Shown here: positions 46,781-55,715 of the stretch, in pieces | Numbering within the stretch: position 1 is the stretch's first letter | Layout of the letters: every line of letters starts with the position of its first letter | Source: Clostridium sp. 1001275B_160808_H3 | Lineage (GTDB): Bacteria; Bacillota; Clostridia; Clostridiales; Clostridiaceae | DNA: 64,000 nt | Assembly: GCF_015550425.1 (NCBI RefSeq) | Contig: NZ_JADNAT010000007.1 | Coordinates: 82,857 to 146,856, forward strand | Direction: 5' to 3' | The notes under the pieces: generated by a model | Told to the model about the DNA's origin: nothing | Databases searched by the model: none | What the model saw: the letters and a program-made list of their open reading frames with translations, nothing else | Translations under genes and position numbers: made by a program

Positions 46781-47600
46781 ATCTATATTATTAAAAGTGC
46801 TAAAATACACTACTTTAATACTTTGGACTATAGTAATTTTTTTACCTATAATTACTGTGGTTTTTGGTTCTTTTAAAACCTATGATGAATTTACAAGAAC
46901 TAGTGGAATAACTATGCCTAGTAGCTTTAGTTATTTTGAAAATTACATAAGAGCTTTTGTAGATGGAAAAATGTTAATTGGTTTTATTAATACATTTATC
47001 TTAATATTTTTTGGCGCAATAGGAAGTGTAATCCTAGGATCTATGGTGGCTTTTGTTATAAGCAGATTTGATTTTAAGTTCAAAAAGATAATATTATTTA
47101 TGTATTTGTTTGTATCAATAGTACCAATGGAGATGTCTCAAGTTGCAACTTTTAAAATAATTGATGCTGTAGGAATATATAATACTAGACTTGCACCTAT
47201 AATTATATATTTAGGAGCAGATGTTTTAATGATATATATTTATATACAAGCTTTAGAAAAGATTCCTAGAGATTTAGATAAGGCTGCAATGCTTGAAGGA
47301 GCAGGATATTTTAAAATATACAAAAAAGTTATATTTCCTTTATTAAAACCAGCAACAGCAACAGCAATTATGCTTAAGATAATTACAATATATAATGATT
47401 TTTACGTTCCATATTTATATATGCCAGGGGAAGGGTTAAACACTGTATCAACAACTTTGTTTAAATTTATAGGACCAGCATCAACAGAATGGCAAGTAAT
47501 TTGTGCAGCCATTGTAATAAGCATGATACCAATGATATTATTTTTCATATTTTTGCAAAAGCATATTTACGAAGGAATAACTTCAGGGAGTATTAGATAA
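46761..47600 (+). CDS. Sugar ABC importer permease (MalG-like)
   Basis: About 279 aa from ATG 46761, with AAGGTG 7 bp before; a longer frame from TTG 46728 lacks a site. Six membrane segments and EAA loop DLDKAAMLEGAGYFKIYKKV. It pairs with the MalF-like permease and overlaps it by 20 nt. Confidence 0.92.
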   Translation: MMKMSIKSILLKVLKYTTLILWTIVIFLPIITVVFGSFKTYDEFTRTSGITMPSSFSYFENYIRAFVDGKMLIGFINTFILIFFGAIGSVILGSMVAFVISRFDFKFKKIILFMYLFVSIVPMEMSQVATFKIIDAVGIYNTRLAPIIIYLGADVLMIYIYIQALEKIPRDLDKAAMLEGAGYFKIYKKVIFPLLKPATATAIMLKIITIYNDFYVPYLYMPGEGLNTVSTTLFKFIGPASTEWQVICAAIVISMIPMILFFIFLQKHIYEGITSGSIR

Positions 47601-48530
47601 ATGAAAAAGAACAATTTTTTAAAACGAATTTATACAGTAATGGAACTAAGAACGGGATTTGCAACTGGACTTCCAGCACTTAGTGGTGGATTATTTGGAG
47701 CTTATTTAGCAAAAGATATAAAAATATTACCACTAGTTTTAATGTTTATTGCAGGCTTTAGCTTAAATATAGTGGCAAATATAGCAAATGAAATAAGAGC
47801 ATTTTTAAAGAATGAAGAAAATGAAGATACATTTACAGGTCATTTAGGTAGTGAAGGCTTAGTAAGAGGAGATGCGAAGTTTTTAGATGCAGTAATAGCT
47901 TTACTTTTCATGTTGGCTTTAGGTGGAGGAAGTGGGCTTTTAGTAGTTTTTATAACTAATAATATAAATATATTAATTATAGGAATAGTAAGTGCACTTG
48001 CTGCATTAACTTATTCTTTAGGACCAAAGCCATATATAATTTACCCAGTTGGTGAATTAGTATCAGGAATATTTGCTGGAGGAATAAGTAGTTTTGTATC
48101 GGCTTACATACAGCAAGGAAAGATGAGTATAGAAATATTCTTATATTCACTTATAGCTATGATAATGACTGTATTTTTAATGTCTACTAACAATACTTCA
48201 GATTATGAAAAAGATAAAGGGGTTAGGGTAACATTACCTCATGTTATTGGATTTAGAAACTCCATCAAGATAATAATACCAGAAGCAATAATAATGGTTA
48301 TATCATGGATAATATTATTAACGCTATCGAAAATAAATTTACTAATATTTATATCAGGTATATTGATATTTTATTATTATGGATATGTGAAATGGTATAA
48401 GGATTATTATAAAATACAAGAGGTCTATAAAGAAATGGGAAGAGAGTGGGGACCAAGACCACTACTTCTTATATATAGTTTTCATTTTATAATTTCACTA
48501 GAATTTTTAATATGCATCATCATAAATTAA
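47601..48530 (+). CDS. UbiA-family prenyltransferase (MenA-like) with altered first Asp motif
   Basis: 309 aa with about nine membrane segments. The MenA-like layout is clear: MELRTGFATGLPALSGGLFG, LGSEGLVRGDAK, TYSLGPKPYIIYPVGELVSG, and the second Asp motif NNTSDYEKDKGVRVTLPHVIG. The first motif, normally NDxxDxxxD, reads NEIRAFLKNEENED, so the Mg-binding Asp residues are shifted or lost. It starts right after the permease stop with GGGAG, so it is in the importer operon. Active prenyl transfer is uncertain. Confidence 0.8.
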   Translation: MKKNNFLKRIYTVMELRTGFATGLPALSGGLFGAYLAKDIKILPLVLMFIAGFSLNIVANIANEIRAFLKNEENEDTFTGHLGSEGLVRGDAKFLDAVIALLFMLALGGGSGLLVVFITNNINILIIGIVSALAALTYSLGPKPYIIYPVGELVSGIFAGGISSFVSAYIQQGKMSIEIFLYSLIAMIMTVFLMSTNNTSDYEKDKGVRVTLPHVIGFRNSIKIIIPEAIIMVISWIILLTLSKINLLIFISGILIFYYYGYVKWYKDYYKIQEVYKEMGREWGPRPLLLIYSFHFIISLEFLICIIIN

Positions 48531-48546
48531 GTTAGATTTTAAAATA

Positions 48547-48586
48547 ATACTTAAAGATATAATTTTAAAATTATATCTTTAAGTAT
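48547..48586. terminator. 40-bp perfect palindrome, end of the importer operon
   Basis: The 20-base arm 48547-48566 is exactly complementary to 48567-48586, with inner AAAATTTT-like bases. AT-rich and without a good T-run, so it may be a weak terminator or a stabilising 3' hairpin. Confidence 0.5.
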
Positions 48587-48604
48587 AGTAAGGTAGCTAT
48601 AAAA

Positions 48605-48906
48605 GTGTAGTTACCGTATTTAAAGATAAGGTAACTACAAATGTAGTTATTATAGATAAATATAAAGTAATTACATAAATGTGGTTACTATATATAAATG
48701 ATAAAGTAACTACGAAAGTGTATTACTATAATTAAACATTAAAGTAATAAAAAAAGTGTAGTTACTATAATTAAAGAGAAAGTAACTACATAAATGAAGT
48801 TAATATAGTTAAATAATAAAATATTTATATAAATGTGGTTACTTAAAATAAAGATAAATTGACTATATAAATGTAGTTACTATATAGAATAATTAAGTAA
48901 CTACAT
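48605..48906. repeat. Eight-unit tandem array of ~38-bp hairpins
   Basis: Units start at about 48605, 48641, 48679, 48718, 48756, 48794, 48833 and 48871, a period of 36-39 bp. Each is itself an inverted repeat: ATGTAGTTACTATA, about 10 bases, then AAAGTAACTACATAA. Units 1, 3, 5 and 8 keep both arms well; 4, 6 and 7 are worn. No open frame crosses it. The rest of the gap up to 49059 is AT-rich with no gene. Confidence 0.85.
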
Positions 48907-49059
48907 TTTTATAGTTAAAGTTATAAAAATAAATTGATCTATTAAATACAAAATTATCTTATATATAAGTTATTGTAGTTATTAGTATTTGAATTAATAA
49001 TATCAAGCGTATATTTTGAAATATATCTAGTTCAAGAAAAAATATGTGGAGGGGTAAAC

Positions 49060-49890
49060 ATGGTAAAAATAAATTTAAACTTAATAAAGAATAATCCATT
49101 AAGCTTAACAGCAATATTAGCAGACAGGCAAGGAATATTTAAAAAGTATGGTATAGATATGAATTTATATTTAGATGAAGATTTCTTCTTTAAGGGAAAT
49201 ATTGAGTTTCTAGAAGGAAGGTCAGATGCTATGATGGGAGACACAACATTTTTCTTTTATATGCTTGAAAAAGGAAAAAAAGCTGTTATAACTTCAAATT
49301 TAACAAGAACTATTAATTTAGTTGGAAGCAAAGACATTAATGGCGATTTGGAAGGAATAAGAGTTGGAGTAAATAGATCGGGACTATTTAGATTATTTTT
49401 AGAAAATGATTTAAAAGATATTATAAAGAATCCTAAGATAGTTTGGATTAATAATACATACGAGAGAATTGAGGCACTTAAAAAGGGGGAAATAGATGCT
49501 TTAGTAGCAATTGAACCTTTTGTATCAAAGATAACCAATGATGGTGGCAAAATAATTTGGGATTCAAGAAACAGTGATAAAAATTTAGTTATGTGGTGCT
49601 TTGATGAAGAATTTTATAATAACAATTCAGAAGGAGTTAAAAATTTTCATAAGGCATTAAACGAAGCAGCTAGAATATTTAATAATTCTTCAAAAGAAGA
49701 TAAGGCTAATTATTTCATGGAATTTTGCGGATATTCAAAAGAATTAGCAGAAGGATTTAAAGATTTTATATTTGAAATAAGCGACAATTATAAAAAAGAA
49801 GATTTTGATTTATGCCAAGAATGGATGTATAGAGAGGGAGAAATTAAAAAAGTATACAATGCAAGTAATTTAATAAAAAATATAATATAA
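49060..49890 (+). CDS. NMT1/SsuA-like binding protein without secretion signal
   Basis: 276 aa, GGAGGGG site. The periplasmic-binding fold of NMT1/ThiY/SsuA proteins is suggested by NPLSLTAILADRQGIFKKYGI, GRSDAMMGDTTFFFYMLEKG, GIRVGVNRSGLFRLF and EALKKGEIDALVAIEPFVSK. The chain begins MVKINLNLIKNNPL with no signal peptide or lipobox, so it should be cytosolic. NMT1-fold enzymes that work inside the cell exist (THI5-type, MqnA/MqnD), so it may be an enzyme or sensor rather than a transporter part. Confidence 0.75.
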   Translation: MVKINLNLIKNNPLSLTAILADRQGIFKKYGIDMNLYLDEDFFFKGNIEFLEGRSDAMMGDTTFFFYMLEKGKKAVITSNLTRTINLVGSKDINGDLEGIRVGVNRSGLFRLFLENDLKDIIKNPKIVWINNTYERIEALKKGEIDALVAIEPFVSKITNDGGKIIWDSRNSDKNLVMWCFDEEFYNNNSEGVKNFHKALNEAARIFNNSSKEDKANYFMEFCGYSKELAEGFKDFIFEISDNYKKEDFDLCQEWMYREGEIKKVYNASNLIKNII

Positions 49891-49909
49891 AATTAATTTA
49901 TAACCAATC

Positions 49910-50056
49910 TTAAGCTTTAACATAAAAAATATCTATTAGTAATAAAAATATTGCTGAAAGTAGTATAGCATCTATAGCCCAAAATGAAAATTTAAATATT
50001 AAAGAAACTAGCACCAGCAAAATTAATACAGTAAAAAATATTTTTAATGATTTCAT
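49910..50056 (-). CDS. Small membrane protein, 48 aa
   Basis: ATG at 50056 is preceded by AGGAGG at ideal spacing. Two hydrophobic segments (about 4-21 and 27-45) around a short FKFSFWAIDA turn. Unknown function. The gene ends just past the convergent NMT1-like gene. Confidence 0.65.
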   Translation of the reverse strand: MKSLKIFFTVLILLVLVSLIFKFSFWAIDAILLSAIFLLLIDIFYVKA

Positions 50057-50156
50057 TATATATGTCCTCCTATTATATAAATTATGTATAGATTATTAGT
50101 TTGTACAAAATTAATAAAAAAATACTTATTATGCAAAAAAAATCTTATAAATAAAC

Positions 50157-50185
50157 AAAGACTAACCATTAAATGGTTAGTCTTT
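50157..50185 (-). terminator. Terminator of the zinc-ribbon gene
   Basis: 12-bp stem AAAGACTAACCA (50157-50168) with TGGTTAGTCTTT (50174-50185), loop TTAAA. Confidence 0.7.
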
Positions 50186-50195
50186 AAAACAGAAA

Positions 50196-50351
50196 CTATC
50201 TTCTGTTGTTTTGAGCTTTTCTAGCCTTTCTACATTCAGGGCATCTTACTGGTTCATTGTCAAATCCCTTTTCTTTGTAGAATTCTTGTTCTCCAACAGT
50301 GAAAACAAATTCCTTTCCACAATCTTTACAAATTATTTTCTTATCTTCCAT
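50196..50351 (-). CDS. Small zinc-ribbon protein, 51 aa
   Basis: ATG at 50351 with AGGAGG. Two CxxC knuckles, IICKDCGKEF and VRCPECRKARKA, enclose a central EFYKEKGF segment, matching the probable zinc-ribbon family PF13451 (zf_trcl). A basic tail (RKARKAQNNRR) suggests nucleic-acid or ribosome contact. Common in clostridia; function not known. Confidence 0.85.
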   Translation of the reverse strand: MEDKKIICKDCGKEFVFTVGEQEFYKEKGFDNEPVRCPECRKARKAQNNRR

Positions 50352-50522
50352 TTTAAAATCCTCCTTAAAATTCATAGGTATAAACTTGATAGGTTTCTTT
50401 TCTTAAGTAAGTTGAACTTTAAGGAAAGAATGTATCGAGATTTTCCTAATCATTTAAATTTTCAAAATAATTATACCATAAACTAAGATAAATTCAATAA
50501 GTAATATTAAAAAGTTTTTGGT

Positions 50523-51617
50523 TTATTTAGAATTTTTAGATAATTTCTCTTTGGATTTAAATTTAAAGTAATAAGTAGAAAATACTATAAGTGGTATTAA
50601 AACAAAACTAAATAAATTAATTATTTGTAAATACTTTAATACGTCATAAAGTATGTAGTTATTCATTCCTAAAAAGCTTGATAAAACAAATATTAAAAAA
50701 GTATATATACCTATGAAAAGACGTTTATTTTTAATATACTTGCCTAGAATTAGCAATATGCTATAAGTAGCCAACACATACTTAATAAAGAAACCTAATA
50801 CTGTTTGAATTATGAAAAATAATTCACCAAATTCTAAAAATCCTGCAACTTCAATTCTTTGCCCTAATATAAATTCTGGATAAAAAATATTGGCTGATCT
50901 TAGTGGACCAAAAGCTGTAATTACTCCAACTATTGAGACAACGATAAAGGCAGAAGTTATAACTCCGGCATAAAGAGTATGTTTTCTTATATGTTCTAAT
51001 TCATTTATATACTTTAAAAATGGTATTGCAATCATAAATGAGGAAAATCCACCTAAAATTAGGAAAAGAGAAACAGTAAAGCCTGAAGATATACCGTTTC
51101 CAAGTACAGGTAATAAATTATTTATATCCTTATAACTTTGGGTTAATGCAAAAAAGACTATTCCATTAATTATAACTACAAAAACACTTACTAAAACAAA
51201 TATTAATATAGTACGTAACCTTTTATTAAAAATAAAAAGTGATGGAAGTATAAAAAATATTAATGCATACCAAACTGGAGTTTCAAGAAATAATGTAGAG
51301 TGTAATACATTAGCTTCAACAGCAGCTGATTCAATAGCATTTATAAATAAAGTAAGTACAAATATAAGCATTAAAATAATACTAATAGCTTTTGGCATAG
51401 AACGAGCAAAAATATCATTTATATCAAAAGTCTTAGTGGAAACACAAATATTAATTATGTACATTAAAAAGATAACAAATATAATTGACGCTATAAGAGA
51501 AGCTAGCCAAGTATCTCTTCCCCCTATATCTATGAATATAGATGGATATGTTTTAACAGATATAAGAGCCACCCCAATTACAAATAATATAAAATGTTTA
51601 CTAGAAATTTTATTCAT
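50523..51617 (-). CDS. gerKB: Spore germination receptor subunit B (GerKB-like)
   Basis: 364 aa with about ten membrane segments of the PF03845 spore permease group in the APC superfamily, the part of the germinant receptor thought to bind nutrient. N-terminus MNKISSKHFILFVIGVALIS. It lies divergent from the A and C subunit genes, as described for the C. perfringens gerK locus. The 5' end is about 25 bp from a MITE-like element. Confidence 0.9.
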   Translation of the reverse strand: MNKISSKHFILFVIGVALISVKTYPSIFIDIGGRDTWLASLIASIIFVIFLMYIINICVSTKTFDINDIFARSMPKAISIILMLIFVLTLFINAIESAAVEANVLHSTLFLETPVWYALIFFILPSLFIFNKRLRTILIFVLVSVFVVIINGIVFFALTQSYKDINNLLPVLGNGISSGFTVSLFLILGGFSSFMIAIPFLKYINELEHIRKHTLYAGVITSAFIVVSIVGVITAFGPLRSANIFYPEFILGQRIEVAGFLEFGELFFIIQTVLGFFIKYVLATYSILLILGKYIKNKRLFIGIYTFLIFVLSSFLGMNNYILYDVLKYLQIINLFSFVLIPLIVFSTYYFKFKSKEKLSKNSK

Positions 51618-51640
51618 TATTAACCACCCTTCTTATGTTA

Positions 51641-51775
51641 ATGGATAATGGATAATTGAGAATGGACAATTAATGAAATAATTTAGCTTAGCTAAATTAG
51701 AAAAATATAAAAATAAACTCTGGAAGAGTTTAAACCTCAATTATCCATTATGCATTATCAATTATCCAATTGTTT
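51641..51775. mobile_element. MITE-like element between gerKB and gerKA
   Basis: ATAATGGATAATTGAG near 51648-51663 is repeated inverted near 51732-51750, with further AATGGATA-type copies on both ends. Inside are two perfect hairpins: TAATTTAGC/GCTAAATTA (51679-51699) and AAACTCT/AGAGTTT. The block GGACAATTAATGAAATA before the first hairpin recurs at 56157. No transposase; it would be moved in trans. Confidence 0.6.
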
Positions 51776-51804
51776 CTTATTCCTTTTTAGTATTAGCAAA
51801 AAAA

Positions 51805-51835
51805 TGAATATTAAACAGTTTTTCAACAAATAATA
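51805..51835 (+). promoter_or_regulatory. Forespore (sigma-G type) promoter candidate of gerKA
   Basis: TGAATA (51805-51810), 18 bp, AATAATA (51829-51835), close to the sigma-G pattern (GHATR and CATnnTA). It ends about 15 bp before the ATG at 51852, so the fit is tight. Confidence 0.35.
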
Positions 51836-51851
51836 CAATCAGGTGATGTAT

Positions 51852-53267
51852 ATGAATAATTTAGAATATGTGAAAGAGAAATTAAAAAACTCTTTTGATG
51901 TTAAGTATAGGCCAGTCCAAACAGTTTTAGGAAAGGCAACAGTAGTTTTCATTGATGACTTATGTAATGCAGAAATGATAAGTGAATATGTGGTTTCTCC
52001 ATTACGTGGCACTGGTGAAATAGAACCGGAGAGTGGAAAAATTGAAACTCTAGAGCAATTAATAGAAAATTCATTAGATATTAATGCAGCAGGTATAGCT
52101 AAAGATTTAGATGATGCAATAATGCATATATTATCTGGTGACCCAGCAGTAATATTTGAAGGCTTAGAACAAGTATTATATGTAGAAGCAAAAGGATTTC
52201 CTGTAAGAGGGGTTGGGACTCCTGAAACAGAATCTGTATTAAAGGGACCAAGAGAAGGATTTAATGAATTAATAGTTAATAATGTTGCATTAATTAGAAG
52301 AAGAATTAAAAATCCAGATTTAAAGTTTGAAGCTATAGTTGTAGGAGAAAAATCTCAAACAGCAGTTGCTGTATGTTATTTAGATGGTGTTGCGCCAAAG
52401 GATTTAGTTGAAAATGTTAAAGAGAAGGTAAATAATTTAGATTTGAGATTTATTCTAGATACTAATTATGTTGAAGATGCCCTAAAAAATCAAAAAAGCT
52501 TTTTTGATACTGTAGGATATACCGAAAAACCAGATGAAGTTAGTGCTAAGTTACTAGAAGGAAGGGTAGCTGTAATAGTTGATGGTACGCCATTTGTTAT
52601 TACTGTACCATATTTCTTTTTAGAAAATTTCCAAATGCCAGATGATTATTATTTAAATAAGTATTATACAAATTTTAATCGTATATTAAGATGGTTTGCA
52701 TTTTTTATAGCAACATTAGTACCAGGATTATATGTAGCAATAATAACGTATCATTTTGCAATGATACCATCATTATTTATGTTTAGACTTGCAGTATCCA
52801 GGGCAGGAGTTCCATTCCCTACCTTTATAGAAGTAATACTAATGATGCTTGCCTTTCAATTTATAAAAGAAGCAGGACTTAGACTTCCACAACCAATAGG
52901 TGGTGCAATGAGCATAGTTTCAGCTTTAATTTTAGGAGATGCAGCAGTTGGAGCAGGGATAGCATCAAGAATAACAATAATAGTTGTAGCTTTAAGCACA
53001 TTATCATACTTTTTAATTCCAAAGCTTTATGGAGCAGTTTCATTTTGGGCAATAGTCTTAGTTGGATTTTCTGCTGCATTTGGTATACCAGGGTTTTTAT
53101 GTGGATCCTTATTACTATTAATACAGTTAGCTGAATTAGATTCAATTGGATATCAATTTTTATTTCCAATTGGAAGTATTAACGAATATAGGTTTAAAGA
53201 TGTTGTGCTTAGAGGAAGCTTAGGTAAGATTTCAAAGGATTTTATAAAAAAGGGGGATGAAAAATGA
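51852..53267 (+). CDS. gerKA: Spore germination receptor subunit A (GerKA-like)
   Basis: 471 aa from ATG 51852 with AGGTGAT. A soluble N-terminal domain (about 1-270, with VSPLRGTGEIEPESGKIETL and EGRVAVIVDGTPFVITVPYFF) is followed by about five membrane segments (280-455, with PFPTFIEVILMMLAFQFIKE and LRLPQPIGGAMSIVSALILG), the PF03323 GerA layout. Part of the inner spore membrane germinant receptor. The C subunit gene overlaps it by 4 nt. Confidence 0.93.
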   Translation: MNNLEYVKEKLKNSFDVKYRPVQTVLGKATVVFIDDLCNAEMISEYVVSPLRGTGEIEPESGKIETLEQLIENSLDINAAGIAKDLDDAIMHILSGDPAVIFEGLEQVLYVEAKGFPVRGVGTPETESVLKGPREGFNELIVNNVALIRRRIKNPDLKFEAIVVGEKSQTAVAVCYLDGVAPKDLVENVKEKVNNLDLRFILDTNYVEDALKNQKSFFDTVGYTEKPDEVSAKLLEGRVAVIVDGTPFVITVPYFFLENFQMPDDYYLNKYYTNFNRILRWFAFFIATLVPGLYVAIITYHFAMIPSLFMFRLAVSRAGVPFPTFIEVILMMLAFQFIKEAGLRLPQPIGGAMSIVSALILGDAAVGAGIASRITIIVVALSTLSYFLIPKLYGAVSFWAIVLVGFSAAFGIPGFLCGSLLLLIQLAELDSIGYQFLFPIGSINEYRFKDVVLRGSLGKISKDFIKKGDEK

Positions 53268-54382
53268 GATTTAAAAGATTAAGTAAGATTTTAGCAGTAT
53301 TTTTTATTCCTTTATTTCTAGTTGGTTGCTTTAATTATAGAGATATAAATAAAGTTAGTTTTGCAACTAGTGTGATTTTTGATACAGATGATTTTGGAAG
53401 AGCCGTAGTTTATGTTGATTGTGTTAAGCCTTATAGAAGTACTAATGAAAGTTCAGATAAGGGGAAGAGAATAATATATAAAGGTATAGGAAAAACAGCA
53501 TTAGAAGCACTAAGAGATGTGAATTTAGCTTCAAGTTATGAATTAAATTATTCACAAAATAGAGCATATATATTTACTGAAAAGGCTGCAAGAGATGGAA
53601 TAAAAAGATATGTTGATTTAATAAATAATAATCAAGAGTTTCAGATTAAACCTTATATGTTTGTATATTTTGGTGAAGTTGATGATTTGCTTAAAATTAC
53701 ATCAAGTGATGAAGAATATTTAGGATTATATTTAGAAGAATTAGTTCATAAAAATAAGAGAAATCCAAGAGCAATGAGAGCAAATATAAATGATTATTTA
53801 AGTAATTCTATTACAGCTAGTGATACATATATTGTTGGTGCTATAGAAATAAGAGAAGATGCATTGGATAAAAAAATAGAAATTGGCGGTGGAGCAATAA
53901 TCAAAGATAATAAATTAGTTGAAAAAATAGATTCAAAAGATGCTATGAGCTATAATTTATTTATGAATAATATTAGAAGAGGAACGCTTGAAATTTCTAA
54001 TCCACAATCAGAACAAGGATTTATTACATTAGATATTTTGGATAATAGTACAGAAAGTAAACTTAAGTATGATGGAGAAAACATTACTTTAGTTAAAAAT
54101 CTAGAAATGAAAGCTTCAGTTGCAGAAATACAAGGTAGGCTTATAGTTGATAATGAACTTTTGAAGTATATTAAAGATGTTAAAGAAGAAGAAATAGAAA
54201 GTTATTTGAAAGATATATTTAATAAGTATAAGGAAAAAGAAATAGATGTTTTTGAGATTGAAAGACTTTTTGATATATACTATCCTAAAGCAGCTGTATA
54301 CAATCCAATTGCAGATACAAATTTAGAAGTAAATGTTAATCTAATAATTGAAGGAACTGGATTAGTCAAAGATAGCCTGTAA
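53264..54382 (+). CDS. gerKC: Spore germination receptor lipoprotein subunit C (GerKC-like)
   Basis: 372 aa Ger(x)C family. Lipoprotein signal with lipobox LVGC (Cys about 22), then FNYRDINKVSFATSVIFD and the typical conserved C-terminal beta-sheet. Its ATG overlaps the gerKA stop (ATGA), so the two are translationally coupled. C. perfringens KA-KC are described as a pair needed for germination. Confidence 0.93.
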   Translation: MRFKRLSKILAVFFIPLFLVGCFNYRDINKVSFATSVIFDTDDFGRAVVYVDCVKPYRSTNESSDKGKRIIYKGIGKTALEALRDVNLASSYELNYSQNRAYIFTEKAARDGIKRYVDLINNNQEFQIKPYMFVYFGEVDDLLKITSSDEEYLGLYLEELVHKNKRNPRAMRANINDYLSNSITASDTYIVGAIEIREDALDKKIEIGGGAIIKDNKLVEKIDSKDAMSYNLFMNNIRRGTLEISNPQSEQGFITLDILDNSTESKLKYDGENITLVKNLEMKASVAEIQGRLIVDNELLKYIKDVKEEEIESYLKDIFNKYKEKEIDVFEIERLFDIYYPKAAVYNPIADTNLEVNVNLIIEGTGLVKDSL

Positions 54383-54509
54383 TAAATACTACAATGAAAA
54401 TGATTTAGAGGGCAAAAAGCTATTGATATTAAAAGGAAAATAAAGTAATATTAAGTTATAGATTATCTGAATTCGATTCATACTATGTAAGATGAGATGG
54501 GGAGGGAGT

Positions 54510-55589
54510 ATGGACGATTATAAAGCAAGTTATCAGCAACTTAAGTTAGAGTACGAAAGATATCAGAAAATCACAGAAGAAAAAATACAAGAATTAAGTG
54601 CTGTTAATGTTCAGCATGAAAAAAACCTTGATATGCTTTCAAATGTAATATTAATTAGTAATTATATAAATTCAAATTTAAGTAGTAAAAATATAATACC
54701 TATGATAAATGATATGATAATAGGTATTATAGGGGTAACTCAATCTACAATATATTTGTTAGAAGACTCTAAATTTGTCATTAAGGCTACTAATGGTACA
54801 AATGATAGTATAGTTCTTACAGAAGAGTGTATAAAATACGTAAGTAAAAATAAAACATTTATTTTAAACTCAAAAGAACCAATTGTAAAAGATGAATTAA
54901 ATAATATATATATTCATTCAAGGCTGGGAGTACCAATAAAAGTTGCTGAAAAATATATAGGATATATTGTAGTCGACCATACCCACTATAATTTTTTAAC
55001 AGAATTTCATGAAATATTTTTAAGTTCAATAGCAAGCCAAATTGCAATAGCTTTAGAAAATTCTATTTTATATAAAAAGATAGAAAAGGCAGCTAAGTAT
55101 GATTCATTAATAGGTATATATAATAGAAAGACTTTTTACGAAATTATAGAAGAAAGGTTATCTAATGGAAACATATATAAATATGCTATAGTAATGATTG
55201 ATTTAGATAACTTTAAAAAGGTAAATGATACCTTAGGACATCAATTTGGTGATAAAGTTTTAATAGAAACTGCAAATTTAATTAGGAGTATGCTAGAGCC
55301 AAAAGATATAATTGCAAGATATGGTGGGGAAGAAATAATACTATATATAGATTGCAATAGTGATAACGAAGAGATATATAAAAGAATAGATAAGATAAGA
55401 GATTCTGTATCAAGTAATTTGGTTTCAAATGAAAAGAATGAAAGAAGCATTACTGCAAGTTTTGGAGTAGGCTTTTATCCTAATGATGGAAATACCCTTG
55501 AAGCTGTTATTAATTGTGCAGATGTATGTCTTTACAAAGCAAAGCATGCAGGAAAAAATAAAGTTATGAGTTCACACTTTTTTAGATAA
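54510..55589 (+). CDS. GAF-GGDEF diguanylate cyclase
   Basis: 359 aa from ATG 54510 with GGGGAGGG; the ATG at 54492 lies upstream of that site. A coiled-coil N-terminus (about 1-40), a GAF domain (about 45-180), then GGDEF (about 190-355) with DLDNFKKVNDTLGHQFGD and the active site ARYGGEEIILY (GGEE form, active in many cyclases). The usual inhibitory RxxD, five residues before GGEE, reads EPKD, so product feedback is probably absent. It makes cyclic di-GMP; the GAF signal is unknown. Own terminator at 55586. Confidence 0.92.
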   Translation: MDDYKASYQQLKLEYERYQKITEEKIQELSAVNVQHEKNLDMLSNVILISNYINSNLSSKNIIPMINDMIIGIIGVTQSTIYLLEDSKFVIKATNGTNDSIVLTEECIKYVSKNKTFILNSKEPIVKDELNNIYIHSRLGVPIKVAEKYIGYIVVDHTHYNFLTEFHEIFLSSIASQIAIALENSILYKKIEKAAKYDSLIGIYNRKTFYEIIEERLSNGNIYKYAIVMIDLDNFKKVNDTLGHQFGDKVLIETANLIRSMLEPKDIIARYGGEEIILYIDCNSDNEEIYKRIDKIRDSVSSNLVSNEKNERSITASFGVGFYPNDGNTLEAVINCADVCLYKAKHAGKNKVMSSHFFR

Positions 55590-55629
55590 AAGATAGAGAT
55601 TAAGAAGTTTCTCTATCTTTTATTATTTT
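55586..55629 (+). terminator. Intrinsic terminator after the GGDEF gene
   Basis: 14-bp stem ATAAAAGATAGAGA (55586-55599) with TCTCTATCTTTTAT (55610-55623), then TATTATTTTTTT-like T-run. The stem overlaps the last codon and stop. Confidence 0.85.
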
Positions 55630-55715
55630 TTTATATTATATTGTAAATATTTTCAGAAGAGTAGAATATATATAAATTAAGAGAATAAAAAATTCTATAA
55701 AAGGAGTGGATTCCA

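Noticed and set aside
48605..48906. CRISPR array
   Set aside because: Units are contiguous, degenerate inverted repeats of 36-39 bp with no unique spacers and no cas genes nearby.
50211..50486. Plus-strand 91-residue frame
   Set aside because: It is opposite to the zinc-ribbon gene, which has CxxC motifs and a ribosome site.
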